This document shows positions 30,861-39,756 of a stretch of 64,000 bases of DNA, piece after piece (position 1 is the stretch's first letter; each line of letters starts with the position of its first letter). Source of the stretch: Sphaerotilus natans (GTDB taxonomy: Bacteria > Pseudomonadota > Gammaproteobacteria > Burkholderiales > Burkholderiaceae_C). The notes beneath the pieces are model-generated. The model did no database searches. It worked only from the letters and a program-made list of their open reading frames with translations, and was not told where the DNA came from. The DNA lies in NCBI RefSeq assembly GCF_900156335.1, contig NZ_FTMZ01000016.1:1-64000 (forward strand), in the 5' to 3' direction. The translations under genes were made by a program, and so were the position numbers.

Positions 30861-31784
30861 TCACCGCAGCATCAGCACCTGCAGGAAGGCGCCTGCCAGC
30901 AGCAGGCCGTGCGCGATCGCGCAGACCAGCGTCAGCACGATGGCCGGGCGCAGCCGCTCGGGCTCGCGCGCATGGCGCAGCAGCAGCGCGGCCGCGGCCA
31001 GCCCCGGCGCCAGCGACAGCAGCGCCTGCACCGCCGTGCCCGGCAGCCACAGCCGCCACCACCAGAACAGCAGCCAGCCGTGCGCGGCCAGCATCAGCAG
31101 CAGAAAGCCCCAGGCCGCGGCGACCGGGCCCAGACGCACGACCAGCGTGCGCTTGCCGACCGCGGCATCGGCGCGTGCATCGGGAAACTCGGCGATCCAC
31201 AGCACCGCCGCGATCAGCAGCGCCGGGCTGACGCCGGCGATCATCGCGATCTCGCCGAAGGCGCGCCGCTGCACGAAGTCGGCGCCGACCACCACCAGCC
31301 ACCAGCCCGCGGCCACCGCCAGCTCACCCCAGCCGCGCGACATCAGCGCCAGCCGCGGCTGCGAGTAGGCCCAGCCCAGCAGCAGCCCGGCCAGGCCGAT
31401 GAGCAGCAGCCCGGGGCCGGAGCGGGCCGCCAGCAGCAGCCCGCCGCCCGTCACCACGATCGCCAGCATCTGCACCGCGGTCTTGAGCTGCTCGGGCGTG
31501 AACACGCCGTCCTGCACCACCCGCGAGCCGCCGGTGAACGGCCCGATGCGGCCGGTGTTGAGCGCATCCGAGCCGATCAGCGCGTCGCCCCAGTCGTTGT
31601 GCAGATTGACCGCGGCATGCGTCAGCAGCGCCAGCACGACGGTGGCCAGCGCCTCGGGCCAGCGCGGCGTCGCCCCGCAGGCCAGCGCCGAGCCGATGCC
31701 CACCAGCGTGGCCACCAGCGTGACGACCAGGAATCCGGGACGGCTGGCGGCGAGCCAGCGCAGGGCGAGCGAGGGGGAGGACAT
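30861..31784 (-). CDS. UbiA-superfamily prenyltransferase (MenA-like)
   Basis: A membrane protein of about 307 residues with eight to nine hydrophobic segments. The first Asp-rich motif is NLHNDWGDALIGSDALNTGR and the second PDARADAAVGKRTLVVRLG, both as in 1,4-dihydroxy-2-naphthoate prenyltransferases. No other menaquinone genes are visible, so the acceptor is unknown. I chose the ATG at 31784; a GTG at 31814 preceded by AAGG is possible. The gene lies between nudB and a lower-G+C insertion. Confidence 0.85.
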   Translation of the reverse strand: MSSPSLALRWLAASRPGFLVVTLVATLVGIGSALACGATPRWPEALATVVLALLTHAAVNLHNDWGDALIGSDALNTGRIGPFTGGSRVVQDGVFTPEQLKTAVQMLAIVVTGGGLLLAARSGPGLLLIGLAGLLLGWAYSQPRLALMSRGWGELAVAAGWWLVVVGADFVQRRAFGEIAMIAGVSPALLIAAVLWIAEFPDARADAAVGKRTLVVRLGPVAAAWGFLLLMLAAHGWLLFWWWRLWLPGTAVQALLSLAPGLAAAALLLRHAREPERLRPAIVLTLVCAIAHGLLLAGAFLQVLMLR

Positions 31785-31864
31785 GAAGCGCAGCGTGCCG
31801 GGCACAGGGTGCACCTGCCTTGCGAAGCATCAAACCTGACAGCGGAACAGCAGAGCAGCAAGCA

Positions 31865-32494
31865 TCAGCCGAAGGGGCTTCCATCATGCCGTTGCGCCCC
31901 GGCCAGCAGCTCTCTTACACTGATGCTTCGCCCCGTGGTTGGTTGAGCTTGCGGCTTTGGCACCCTTGGTGCTTCATGCGCAGGCAAGGTTCCCAGCGGG
32001 GCGTTTTCTATTTCGACGGCCTGAAGTGCATGCAGGGTTTCGCCCTGGGCGACAACGGCCGCAAACGACTTGACCGTCCACTTGATCCTGTAAAGCGCAC
32101 CGCGGATCTCGAGGGCCGCGTAAAGCCGATGGATGGCCAGCACCTGCGGATTGCGATGCTCGACATCCCCATGGGTTTCCGCCAGCACGGCCTGCTCGAC
32201 CAACCTCTCGATACCCGCAATCGCCCGCGACTCGACCGGCGTGAGCTGCGGGTTATCACCCATCTTCGATCGGCCAGCCTTGTTGATCCGCAGCGTCCAG
32301 CCTGTGTCGGCATTGAACAGCCCAGCCGACTGCTGCAGGCCGCGCAGCTTGTGATCTGCCGCCTTCGCCAGCGCCTTGCGTGACAGGTCAGAGCCGAACT
32401 CATCACCATGCAGCATGCAGATGGGACGAGAAGGCAGATCGAACAGCCCCGCGCGCTGGCCAAATTCCCACACGAGGCGAGGACTGCTCGTCAT
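31865..32494 (-). CDS. Mobile-element polyvalent-protein fragment (LPD3-like domain)
   Basis: A 209-residue protein with lower G+C (roughly 58-60% by eye) than its surroundings. The middle (ALAKAADHKLRGLQQSAGLFN, then NPQLTPVESRAIAGIERLV) and the C-terminal YRIKWTVKSF, LHALQAVEIENAPLGTLPAH and SVRELLAGAQRHDGSPFG resemble the LPD3-type C-terminal domains of large proteins in Mu-like phages and conjugative elements. That match is from memory. The ATG at 32494 overlaps the stop of the preceding frame (ATGA); a TTG at 32503 is the alternative. It appears to be debris of a mobile element between aspS and the prenyltransferase gene. Confidence 0.6.
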   Translation of the reverse strand: MTSSPRLVWEFGQRAGLFDLPSRPICMLHGDEFGSDLSRKALAKAADHKLRGLQQSAGLFNADTGWTLRINKAGRSKMGDNPQLTPVESRAIAGIERLVEQAVLAETHGDVEHRNPQVLAIHRLYAALEIRGALYRIKWTVKSFAAVVAQGETLHALQAVEIENAPLGTLPAHEAPRVPKPQAQPTTGRSISVRELLAGAQRHDGSPFG

Positions 32495-32583
32495 GCCCGG
32501 CAACGCTGCAGCTCTTCAAGAAGCAAGCGCTGGAAAGCCTGGTTGCCAGGCTGCAGGACGCACCCCTTGAACAGCTCGATCAC
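32491..32583 (-). pseudogene. Short frame upstream of the LPD3-like gene, likely a truncated remnant
   Basis: The frame encodes IELFKGCVLQPGNQAFQRLL then LEELQRCRA and ends in an ATGA overlap with the next gene. It has believable protein composition, and codons continue upstream to about 32640 with no ATG. A GTG at 32583 preceded by AGGGA could give a 30-residue peptide. It is most likely the 3' end of a gene cut off at the aspS junction. No function can be assigned. Confidence 0.4.
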
Positions 32584-32654
32584 GATGTCCCTGCGATCAG
32601 GAGCAATGTGCCGGACAAGTTGGGCGGCCGCAGCCGCTCCCGGATCGGGTGCAC

Positions 32655-32674
32655 GGGGCCGCCACAGCGGCCCC
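32655..32674 (-). terminator. Hairpin directly after aspS
   Basis: GGGGCCGC pairs with GCGGCCCC around a 4-base loop, 7 bases after the aspS stop codon. No T tract follows, so termination is uncertain. Confidence 0.4.
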
Positions 32675-32681
32675 TCGCCGC

Positions 32682-34484
32682 TCAGCCTTGCTGCGCCTGC
32701 GCCGCCTGCGCGTTGCGCAGACGGATGTGCAGCTCGCGCAGCTGCTTCTCGTCGACCATCGACGGCGCGCCCGTCAGCAGGCACTGCGCGCGCTGGGTCT
32801 TCGGGAAGGCGATGACGTCGCGGATCGACTCGGCCTTGGTCATCAGCGTGATCAGGCGGTCCAGACCGAAGGCCAGGCCACCGTGCGGCGGCGCGCCATA
32901 CTGCAGCGCGTCCAGCAGGAAGCCGAACTTGATGCGCTGGTCTTCCGCGCTGATGTTCAGCGCCGAGAACACCTTGGCCTGCACCTCGGCACGGTGGATC
33001 CGCACCGAGCCGCCGCCCAGCTCCCAGCCGTTCAGGACCATGTCGTAGGCCTTGGCCACGCAGGCGCCCGGATCGGTGTCCATCAGGTCCTCATGGCCGT
33101 CCTTCGGGCTGGTGAACGGGTGGTGGCAGGCGTTCCAGCGGTTCTCGTCCTCGTCGTGCTCGAACATGGGGAAGTCGACCACCCACAGCGGCGCCCAGCG
33201 GTCCTCGAAGAGGCCGCTCTTCTTGCCGAACTCGCTGTGGCCGATCTTCAGGCGCAGCGCGCCGATGGCGTCGTTGACCACCTTGGCCTTGTCGGCGCCG
33301 AAGAACAGCAGGTCGCCGCTCTGCGCGCCGGTGCGGCTCAGGATGTCGCTGAGCGCCTGGTCGTGCAGGTTCTTGACGATCGGCGACTGCAGGCCCTCGC
33401 GGCCCTTGGCGATGTCGTTGACCTTGATCCAGGCCAGGCCCTTGGCGCCGTAGATCTTGACGAACTCGGTGTAGCCGTCGATCTCGCCGCGGCTCATCGC
33501 GCCGCCGCCGGGCACGCGCAGCGCGACCACGCGGCCGCCCTTGGTGGTGGCCGGGGTCGAGAAGACCTTGAAGTCCACCGTGCCCATCACGTCGGTCAGC
33601 TCGGTGAACTCGAGCTTGACGCGCAGGTCGGGCTTGTCCGAGCCGAAGCGGAACATCGCCTCGCTGTAGGGCATGACGGGGTAGTCGCCCAGCTCGACGT
33701 TCATCGTCTTGCGGAAGACGTGGCGGATCATGCCCTCGAACATCGAGCGGATTTCCTCCTCGCCCAGGAAGGAGGTCTCGATGTCGATCTGCGTGAACTC
33801 GGGCTGGCGGTCGGCGCGCAGGTCCTCGTCACGGAAGCACTTGGTGATCTGGTAGTAGCGGTCGAAGCCGGCGACCATCAGCAGCTGCTTGAACAGCTGG
33901 GGCGACTGCGGCAGCGCGAAGAAGTGGCCGTCGTGCACGCGACTGGGCACGAGGTAGTCGCGCGCGCCTTCCGGGGTCGACTTGGTCAGCATCGGCGTCT
34001 CGACATCGATGAAGCCGTTCTCGTCGAGGAACTTGCGCACCTCCATCGCCACCTTGTAGCGCAGCATGAGGTTCTTCTGCATCGCCGGGCGGCGCAGGTC
34101 CAGCACGCGGTGCGTGAGCCGCGTGGTCTCCGACAGGTTGTCGTCGTCGAGCTGGAACGGCGGCGTGACCGACGGGTTCAGCACCTCGAGCGTGTGGCAC
34201 AGCACCTCGACCTTGCCGCTGACCAGGTTGGCGTTCTCGGTGCCGGCCGGACGCGCGCGCACCAGGCCGGTGATCTTCAGGCAGAACTCGTTGCGCACGC
34301 CCTCGGCGGTCTTGAACATCTCCGGGCGGTCCGGATCGCAGACCACCTGCACCAGACCTTCGCGGTCACGCAGGTCGACGAAGATCACGCCGCCGTGATC
34401 GCGACGACGGTGGGCCCAGCCCATGAGGGTGACGGTCTGGCCGGTCAGTGCTTCGCTGACCTGGCCTGCGTAGCAGGTGCGCAT
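32682..34484 (-). CDS. aspS: Aspartyl-tRNA synthetase (bacterial type)
   Basis: A 600-residue class II synthetase. The N-terminal OB anticodon-binding domain is seen in [27 protein letters not shown]. Motif 2 is [19 protein letters not shown]. The bacterial GAD insertion domain follows, and motif 3 is [13 protein letters not shown]. It lies 35 bp after the DUF502 gene. DUF502-aspS-nudB is a common order in Burkholderiales. Confidence 0.98.
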   Translation of the reverse strand: MRTCYAGQVSEALTGQTVTLMGWAHRRRDHGGVIFVDLRDREGLVQVVCDPDRPEMFKTAEGVRNEFCLKITGLVRARPAGTENANLVSGKVEVLCHTLEVLNPSVTPPFQLDDDNLSETTRLTHRVLDLRRPAMQKNLMLRYKVAMEVRKFLDENGFIDVETPMLTKSTPEGARDYLVPSRVHDGHFFALPQSPQLFKQLLMVAGFDRYYQITKCFRDEDLRADRQPEFTQIDIETSFLGEEEIRSMFEGMIRHVFRKTMNVELGDYPVMPYSEAMFRFGSDKPDLRVKLEFTELTDVMGTVDFKVFSTPATTKGGRVVALRVPGGGAMSRGEIDGYTEFVKIYGAKGLAWIKVNDIAKGREGLQSPIVKNLHDQALSDILSRTGAQSGDLLFFGADKAKVVNDAIGALRLKIGHSEFGKKSGLFEDRWAPLWVVDFPMFEHDEDENRWNACHHPFTSPKDGHEDLMDTDPGACVAKAYDMVLNGWELGGGSVRIHRAEVQAKVFSALNISAEDQRIKFGFLLDALQYGAPPHGGLAFGLDRLITLMTKAESIRDVIAFPKTQRAQCLLTGAPSMVDEKQLRELHIRLRNAQAAQAQQG

Positions 34485-34519
34485 GGTGGTGACTTTCTGG
34501 AGCCTTGTGAGCTCGGGAC

Positions 34520-35161
34520 TCAGTGGGGGGTGCTCGGCGGGGCGACAACCCCCATCGAGATGATGTATTTGAGCGCCTCGTCGACGCTCATGCCCAGCGG
34601 ACGCACGTCGGCGCGCGGCGCCATCAGGAAGAAGCCCGATGTCGGGTTCGGTGTGGTCGGCACATAGAGGCTGACGAACTCATGCTGTGGACCGACCGCC
34701 TCGCCCAGGCGGAGCGCGACCTCGCCCGAGGGCCGCCCGGTGACGAAGGCGATGGTCCAGCTGTCGCGGCGCGGGTACTCGACCAGCACCGCCTCGCGGA
34801 AGGCCTGGCCACTGCTGGAGAACAGCGTGTCCGAGACCTGCTTGACCGAGGTGTAGATCGACTTGACGATCGGAATGTTCGACAGGATGCGGTCCCATTG
34901 CCGCAGCCACCACTGGCCGACGATGTTGGCGACGAACACGCCGGTCAGCAGCATCATCGTCAGCAGCGTCAGCACGCCCAGCCCGGGAACGGCCGAGAGC
35001 CGGTCCAGCAGGGCATGCGCGCTGGCCGGCAGCACCGCGGTGGCGGCGCCCAGCAGGGTCTGGAACACGCTGTCCATCAGCCCCAGGATCCACAGCAGGA
35101 CCCAGATGGTGATGGCCAGCGGCAGCCAGACCAGCAGGCCGGCGATGATGTATTTCTTCAC
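34520..35161 (-). CDS. DUF502 family membrane protein
   Basis: A 213-residue protein with two hydrophobic segments ([20 protein letters not shown] and [20 protein letters not shown]), then a soluble beta-rich domain with the family motif [18 protein letters not shown] and [19 protein letters not shown]. Homologues occur in bacteria, chloroplasts and plants (COV-type). The function in bacteria is unknown. It is probably transcribed with aspS and follows the FmdB-type gene by 21 bp. Confidence 0.93.
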   Translation of the reverse strand: MKKYIIAGLLVWLPLAITIWVLLWILGLMDSVFQTLLGAATAVLPASAHALLDRLSAVPGLGVLTLLTMMLLTGVFVANIVGQWWLRQWDRILSNIPIVKSIYTSVKQVSDTLFSSSGQAFREAVLVEYPRRDSWTIAFVTGRPSGEVALRLGEAVGPQHEFVSLYVPTTPNPTSGFFLMAPRADVRPLGMSVDEALKYIISMGVVAPPSTPH

Positions 35162-35182
35162 GACGATCCGTTCGGTCCGTGT

Positions 35183-35536
35183 TCAGTGGCAGGCACAGGA
35201 GCCGCCGCAGGGCGTCGACGACGCCGAGGACGCGCTGGAGCCGCTGTCGGCCGACGAGGTCGATGCCCCGCTGTCGGCGGCGGCAGCGGCAGGTGCGGCC
35301 GCCGCGGCGGTGGCGGCCGTCGCGCCCCCGGTCGCACCGGTGGCGGCGCCGGAGCCACCACGGAAATCGGTCACGTACCAGCCCGAACCCTTGAGCTGGA
35401 AACCGGCGGCGGTCACCTGCTTGGAAAAGCTCTCGGCCCCGCAGGCCGGGCAGGTGGTGAGCACCGGATCGGACATCTTCTGCAGCACGTCTTTCGCGTG
35501 CCCGCAGGAGGAACAACGATAGGCGTAGATCGGCAT
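35183..35536 (-). CDS. FmdB-family zinc ribbon protein
   Basis: A 117-residue protein. The first half is the FmdB zinc ribbon: MPIYAYRCSSCGHAKDVLQK and CPACGAES give two CxxC pairs. The second half is a low-complexity Ala/Gly/Ser tail ending CGGSCACH. A perfect TATAAT (35563-35568, minus sense) lies about 27 bp upstream, so it probably heads the DUF502-aspS transcript. The family's role is unclear. Confidence 0.9.
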   Translation of the reverse strand: MPIYAYRCSSCGHAKDVLQKMSDPVLTTCPACGAESFSKQVTAAGFQLKGSGWYVTDFRGGSGAATGATGGATAATAAAAAPAAAAADSGASTSSADSGSSASSASSTPCGGSCACH

Positions 35537-35624
35537 CGCTAAACCCTTGATTCGAAACAGGAATTATAGAGCGCAGACAAGCAGGTCGCGTGCCCGGTCT
35601 TGCGGCAGGTCTTGCAGCGCGTCT

Positions 35625-37199
35625 TCAGAGCATCATCCAGCGCACCAGAAGCGCGGCGGAAACCACGCCCAGAAGGAAGCCGGTGACCAGCCAGCCCGCG
35701 GTCTGCAGCATCCGGTTGGTGCGGCGCTGCTCGGCCAGCAGCGCCTGCAGCAGCTCGCGGCTGGCCGGATCGGCGCTGCCGCTGCCGGCCGCCTGCGCCT
35801 TGAGCGCATCATGCAGCAGCCGCGGCAGCGCCGGCAGGTACTGCGCGTAGCGCGGCGCCTCCTGGCGCAGCTGATGGGCCAGCGCGCGCCAGCCGATCTG
35901 CTCGTTCATCCAGCGCTCGAGGAAGGGCTTGGCGGTGCTCCACAGGTCGAGCTCGGGGTCGAGCTGGCGGCCCAGGCCCTCGACGTTGAGCAGCGTCTTC
36001 TGCAGCAGCACCAGCTGCGGCTGGATCTCGACGTTGAAGCGGCGCGAGGTCTGGAACAGCCGCATCAGCACCTGGCCGAGCGAGATGTCCTTGAGCGGGC
36101 GGTCGAAATGCGGCTCGCAGACGGCGCGGATCGCGCCTTCCAGTTCATCGGCGCGGGTGGTGGGTGGCACCCAGCCGGACTCGATGTGCAGCTCGGCCAC
36201 GCGGCGGTAGTCGCGCTGGAAGAAGGCGAGGAAGTTCTGCGCCAGGTATTCCTTGTCGCGCGCGTCGAGCGTGCCGACGATGCCGAAGTCCAGCGCGATG
36301 TAGCGCTGGAAGGTCGCCGGCGCCAGCGACACCATGATGTTGCCCGGGTGCATGTCGGCGTGGAAGAAGCCGTCGCGGAACACCTGGGTGAAGAAGATAG
36401 TCACACCGTCACGCGCCAGCTTCGGGATGTCGACGCCGGCCTCGCGCAGCCGCTCGACCTGGCTGATCGGCACGCCGAACATGCGCTCCATCACCAGCAC
36501 CTCGGCCGAGCTGAGGTCCCAGATCATCTCGGGCACCATCAGCAGGTCCAGGCCGTCCATGTTGCGGCGCAGCTGCGCGGCGTTGGCGGCCTCGCGGCCG
36601 AGGTCAAGCTCGTCGTGCAGGTACTTGTCGAACTCGGCGACCACCTCGCGCGGGCGCAGGCGCCGGCCGTCGGCCGACAGGCGCTCGAGCCAGCGCGCAC
36701 CGGTGCGCAGCAGCCCCAGGTCGGCGTCGATCACCTCGAGCACGTCGGGGCGCAGCACCTTGACCGCCACCTGGCGGCCGTCGTGCAGCACGCCGAAATG
36801 CACCTGCGCGATCGAGGCGCTGGCCACCGGATCGGCGTCGAACTGCGCGAACACCGCCTCGATCGGCCGACCGAGCGACTTCTCGATCAGCTGGCGCGCC
36901 AGCGCGCTGGAAAACGGCGGCACGCGGTCCTGCAGCTTCGCCAGCTCGTCGGCGATGTCGGGCGGCATCAGGTCGCGCCGGGTGGACAGCACCTGACCGA
37001 ACTTGACGAAGATCGGCCCGAGCCGCTCGAAGGCCAGGCGCAGGCGCACGCCGCGCGGCGCATCGAGCCGCCGGCCGACCGACAGCACGCGCGCGAGCAG
37101 GCGCAGCAGCGGGTGGCTGAACTGCGTCAGCACCAGCTGGTCCATGCCGTGACGCAGCATCACCCACGCGATCAGCGCGAGCCGGGGCCAGTTCCTCAT
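35625..37199 (-). CDS. ubiB: UbiB, ABC1/ADCK-like kinase for ubiquinone synthesis
   Basis: A 524-residue atypical kinase. The KxGQ motif is [16 protein letters not shown] (Lys about residue 66), followed by [11 protein letters not shown] and the catalytic [11 protein letters not shown]. Two C-terminal membrane segments anchor it ([19 protein letters not shown]). UbiB is needed for aerobic ubiquinone synthesis, as an ATPase that helps move lipid precursors. It lies 23 bp after ubiJ. Confidence 0.95.
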   Translation of the reverse strand: MRNWPRLALIAWVMLRHGMDQLVLTQFSHPLLRLLARVLSVGRRLDAPRGVRLRLAFERLGPIFVKFGQVLSTRRDLMPPDIADELAKLQDRVPPFSSALARQLIEKSLGRPIEAVFAQFDADPVASASIAQVHFGVLHDGRQVAVKVLRPDVLEVIDADLGLLRTGARWLERLSADGRRLRPREVVAEFDKYLHDELDLGREAANAAQLRRNMDGLDLLMVPEMIWDLSSAEVLVMERMFGVPISQVERLREAGVDIPKLARDGVTIFFTQVFRDGFFHADMHPGNIMVSLAPATFQRYIALDFGIVGTLDARDKEYLAQNFLAFFQRDYRRVAELHIESGWVPPTTRADELEGAIRAVCEPHFDRPLKDISLGQVLMRLFQTSRRFNVEIQPQLVLLQKTLLNVEGLGRQLDPELDLWSTAKPFLERWMNEQIGWRALAHQLRQEAPRYAQYLPALPRLLHDALKAQAAGSGSADPASRELLQALLAEQRRTNRMLQTAGWLVTGFLLGVVSAALLVRWMML

Positions 37200-37222
37200 G
37201 ATGGATGCGGCAGCAAATCGGA

Positions 37223-37744
37223 TCAGGCCGGGCGGCGCACGCGCTGCACGAAGGCGCCGACCGTCTGCGCCAGACCACCGCCCAGGCGGCCGAGCAGGCG
37301 CGCCGGGCCGTCGCCGATCACGCGGGCCAGATCGTCCTCGAGGTCCCAGCGCAGGTTCTCGGCCAGCCAGGCGACCTCGGCGGCGAAGGCGGCGTCGCCG
37401 CGAATGTCCATCGGCGGGCGCCCCGCCATGCCGGCCAGGCCCCAGCGCAGCATCTCGCTGCCGTCGAGCGTGACCACCAGCGTCTCCTCCTCGCCGACGC
37501 CGACGGGCACCAGCAGCAGGTCTTCATCCAGTTCGAGCAGGCCGGCCGGCGTCACGCACCAGACCGCGCGCGGCGGCGCCGGCAGCAGGGCCGGCCACTG
37601 GCGCCACTGCACGCCAATCGAGCGCCCGACATGGCCGAGCAGACGGCGGGTGGCCTCCGGCTCGGCGGCCAGCACATGGTTGAGCAGCAGCGTGACGCGG
37701 CCGAGGGCCTCGCGACCGAGGGGTTCGAGCAGGGCTTGCAACAT
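37223..37744 (-). CDS. ubiJ: UbiJ-like SCP2-domain protein
   Basis: A 173-residue accessory factor of the Ubi complex that binds polyprenyl lipids. It begins [22 protein letters not shown], and [18 protein letters not shown] followed by [20 protein letters not shown] and [20 protein letters not shown] is the UbiJ pattern. I chose the ATG at 37744. TACAAT ends seven bases upstream, suggesting a leaderless mRNA. It sits directly before ubiB, as in many proteobacteria. Confidence 0.88.
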   Translation of the reverse strand: MLQALLEPLGREALGRVTLLLNHVLAAEPEATRRLLGHVGRSIGVQWRQWPALLPAPPRAVWCVTPAGLLELDEDLLLVPVGVGEEETLVVTLDGSEMLRWGLAGMAGRPPMDIRGDAAFAAEVAWLAENLRWDLEDDLARVIGDGPARLLGRLGGGLAQTVGAFVQRVRRPA

Positions 37745-37781
37745 GGCGGCGATTGTAGGCGGGGCGGTCTGCGCCCCGGCG

Positions 37782-38423
37782 TCAGGCCGGGACATCGCGG
37801 GTCAGACGCCAGGCATTGACCCGCCCGTCCAGCAGCGCATCGCGCCGCAGCGTCCAGCCCGGCACCTGCAGGTCCTCGGCACGGATCGCCCGCTCGGGCC
37901 GGCGGGTGCGCGCCCACAGCGACAGCACCCAGGCGCCGCGCCCCAGCGCCGGCCCGAGGCGGGCCCGCAGCGCCGCGGCGGCCTGCGGCGTCATCGACGC
38001 GTCGGGCTCGACCAGCAGCAGCGTGCCGCCCTCGGCGACCCGCGCCAGCAGCCGCCGCAGACCGGCCGCCCGGTCATCCAGCACCACCAGCAGCGACGCG
38101 GCCGAGACCACCTCGAAGCGCGGCCCCGCGCCGCCGCCGGGCGGATCGGCCAGCAGGTCGGCAGCCTCGAAGGTGGCGGCGGAGCCCGCACGGCGGGCCT
38201 GGCGGCGCGCCTGCGCGACCATCGCCGGATCGAGATCGGTGCCCAGCACGCGGTAGCCGCGCTCGGCCGCCAGCCGCGCGACCAGTCCGGGGCCGCAGCC
38301 GACATCGAGCCAGCGCGCGCCCGGTGACGGCGCGGGCAGCAGCGCCACCGCCTCGCGGTGCAGCGCGCGGTAGAAGTCCGCCGCCTGCACCTGGGCGAAG
38401 AACCAGGCCGAGAACGCACTCAT
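37782..38423 (-). CDS. Class I SAM-dependent methyltransferase
   Basis: A 213-residue methyltransferase: ARWLDVGCGPGLVARLAAERG is motif I, GTDLDPAMVAQAR motif II, and GGTLLLVEPD motif III. It is in the place where ubiE stands in the usual ubiE-ubiJ-ubiB order, but it lacks UbiE signatures. The substrate is unknown. I chose the ATG at 38423 because the upstream extension is rich in Pro and Cys and not family-like. Confidence 0.85.
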   Translation of the reverse strand: MSAFSAWFFAQVQAADFYRALHREAVALLPAPSPGARWLDVGCGPGLVARLAAERGYRVLGTDLDPAMVAQARRQARRAGSAATFEAADLLADPPGGGAGPRFEVVSAASLLVVLDDRAAGLRRLLARVAEGGTLLLVEPDASMTPQAAAALRARLGPALGRGAWVLSLWARTRRPERAIRAEDLQVPGWTLRRDALLDGRVNAWRLTRDVPA

Positions 38424-38662
38424 CGGCGGCCCCGGCAGCGCGGCGACACGAACAGGACAGCAAAGGTCGGCATGGGCATCCTCATCGCCGGCAGGACAGG
38501 CCGGTGATTTTGCGCATCCTGCCGGATCGATGCGCACCGGCGCTCAGAGCCAGATCATCGCCCCGCCATGCGGGTTTGCCACAATCGGCGCTGTCGGGAC
38601 CGGGCTGGCGAGCGGCACGGGAGGAGCCCGACGCCAACGCCACTGCGAGCTGAACACATCCC

Positions 38663-39679
38663 ATGACGACCATCCTGCTGACCGGAGCCACCGGCTACAT
38701 CGCCTCCCACACCTGGATCGCACTGAAGGAGGCCGGCTTCCGTGTCCTCGGCGTCGACAACTTCGCCAACAGCTCGCCCGTCGTGCTGAAGCGCCTGGAA
38801 GCCCTGCTGGGCGAGAAGCCGGTCTTCGAGGAGGCCGACGTCAACGACACCGACCGCATGGCCGACATCATCGCGCGCCACGGCGTGCAGGGCGTGGTGC
38901 ACTTCGCCGCGCACAAGTCGGTGGGCGAGTCGGTGGCCAAGCCGCTGGAATACTTCCGCAACAACCTCGGCGGCCTGGTGAGCGTGTCCACCGCGATGGA
39001 GCGCTGCGGCGTCAAGACGCTGGTCTTCAGCTCCTCGGCCACCGTCTACGGCCAGCCCGAGCGCCTGCCCATCACCGAGGACTGCGCGCTCTCCAGCACC
39101 AACCCCTACGGCATGACCAAGCTGCTGGGCGAGCAGATGCTGCGCGAGCTCGAGCGCTGCACGCCGGGCTGGGCGATCGCCTACCTGCGCTACTTCAACC
39201 CGGTGGGCGCACACGCCAGCGGCACCATCGGCGAGGACCCGCGCGGCATCCCGAACAACCTGATGCCCTACGTCACCCAGGTCGCGGTGGGCAAGCGCGA
39301 GTTCCTGCAGGTCTTCGGCGGCGACTACGACACGCCCGACGGCACCGGCGTGCGCGACTACATCCACGTCTGCGACCTGGCCCAGGGCCATGTCGCGGCG
39401 CTGCGCCACCTGATCGAGGCGAAGACCTCGGTCACCGTCAACCTCGGCACCGGCCAAGGCTACAGCGTCATCGACGTGGTGAAGTCCTTCGAGAAGGCCA
39501 GCGGCCGCCCGGTGCCCTACCGCATCGTCGACCGCCGCCCCGGCGATGTCGCCTCCTGCTACGCCGACCCGGCCGCGGCCGAGAACATCCTCGGCTGGAA
39601 GGCGCAGTTCGGCATCGACCGCATGTGCGAGGACAGCTGGCGCTGGCAGTCGACCAATCCGGACGGCTTCAAGGACTGA
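38663..39679 (+). CDS. galE: UDP-glucose 4-epimerase
   Basis: A 338-residue SDR enzyme making UDP-galactose from UDP-glucose. ILLTGATGYIASHTWIALKE is the NAD-binding motif, and the catalytic YxxxK is in NPYGMTKLLGEQML. RYFNPVGAHASGTIGEDP and GVRDYIHVCDLAQGH are GalE signatures. It could feed glycan synthesis, including pilin glycan, but no link is shown here. Confidence 0.96.
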   Translation: MTTILLTGATGYIASHTWIALKEAGFRVLGVDNFANSSPVVLKRLEALLGEKPVFEEADVNDTDRMADIIARHGVQGVVHFAAHKSVGESVAKPLEYFRNNLGGLVSVSTAMERCGVKTLVFSSSATVYGQPERLPITEDCALSSTNPYGMTKLLGEQMLRELERCTPGWAIAYLRYFNPVGAHASGTIGEDPRGIPNNLMPYVTQVAVGKREFLQVFGGDYDTPDGTGVRDYIHVCDLAQGHVAALRHLIEAKTSVTVNLGTGQGYSVIDVVKSFEKASGRPVPYRIVDRRPGDVASCYADPAAAENILGWKAQFGIDRMCEDSWRWQSTNPDGFKD

Positions 39680-39756
39680 GCGCGCCGGCGCCGCCACGTC
39701 ACGCCGCTGACATCGCCCCCGCGCAGACTGGGGGCATTTGACGCGAGCGGCACATC

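Noticed and set aside
37782..38423. Calling the methyltransferase UbiE
   Set aside because: It has general class I motifs but lacks UbiE/COQ5 signatures; position alone is not enough.
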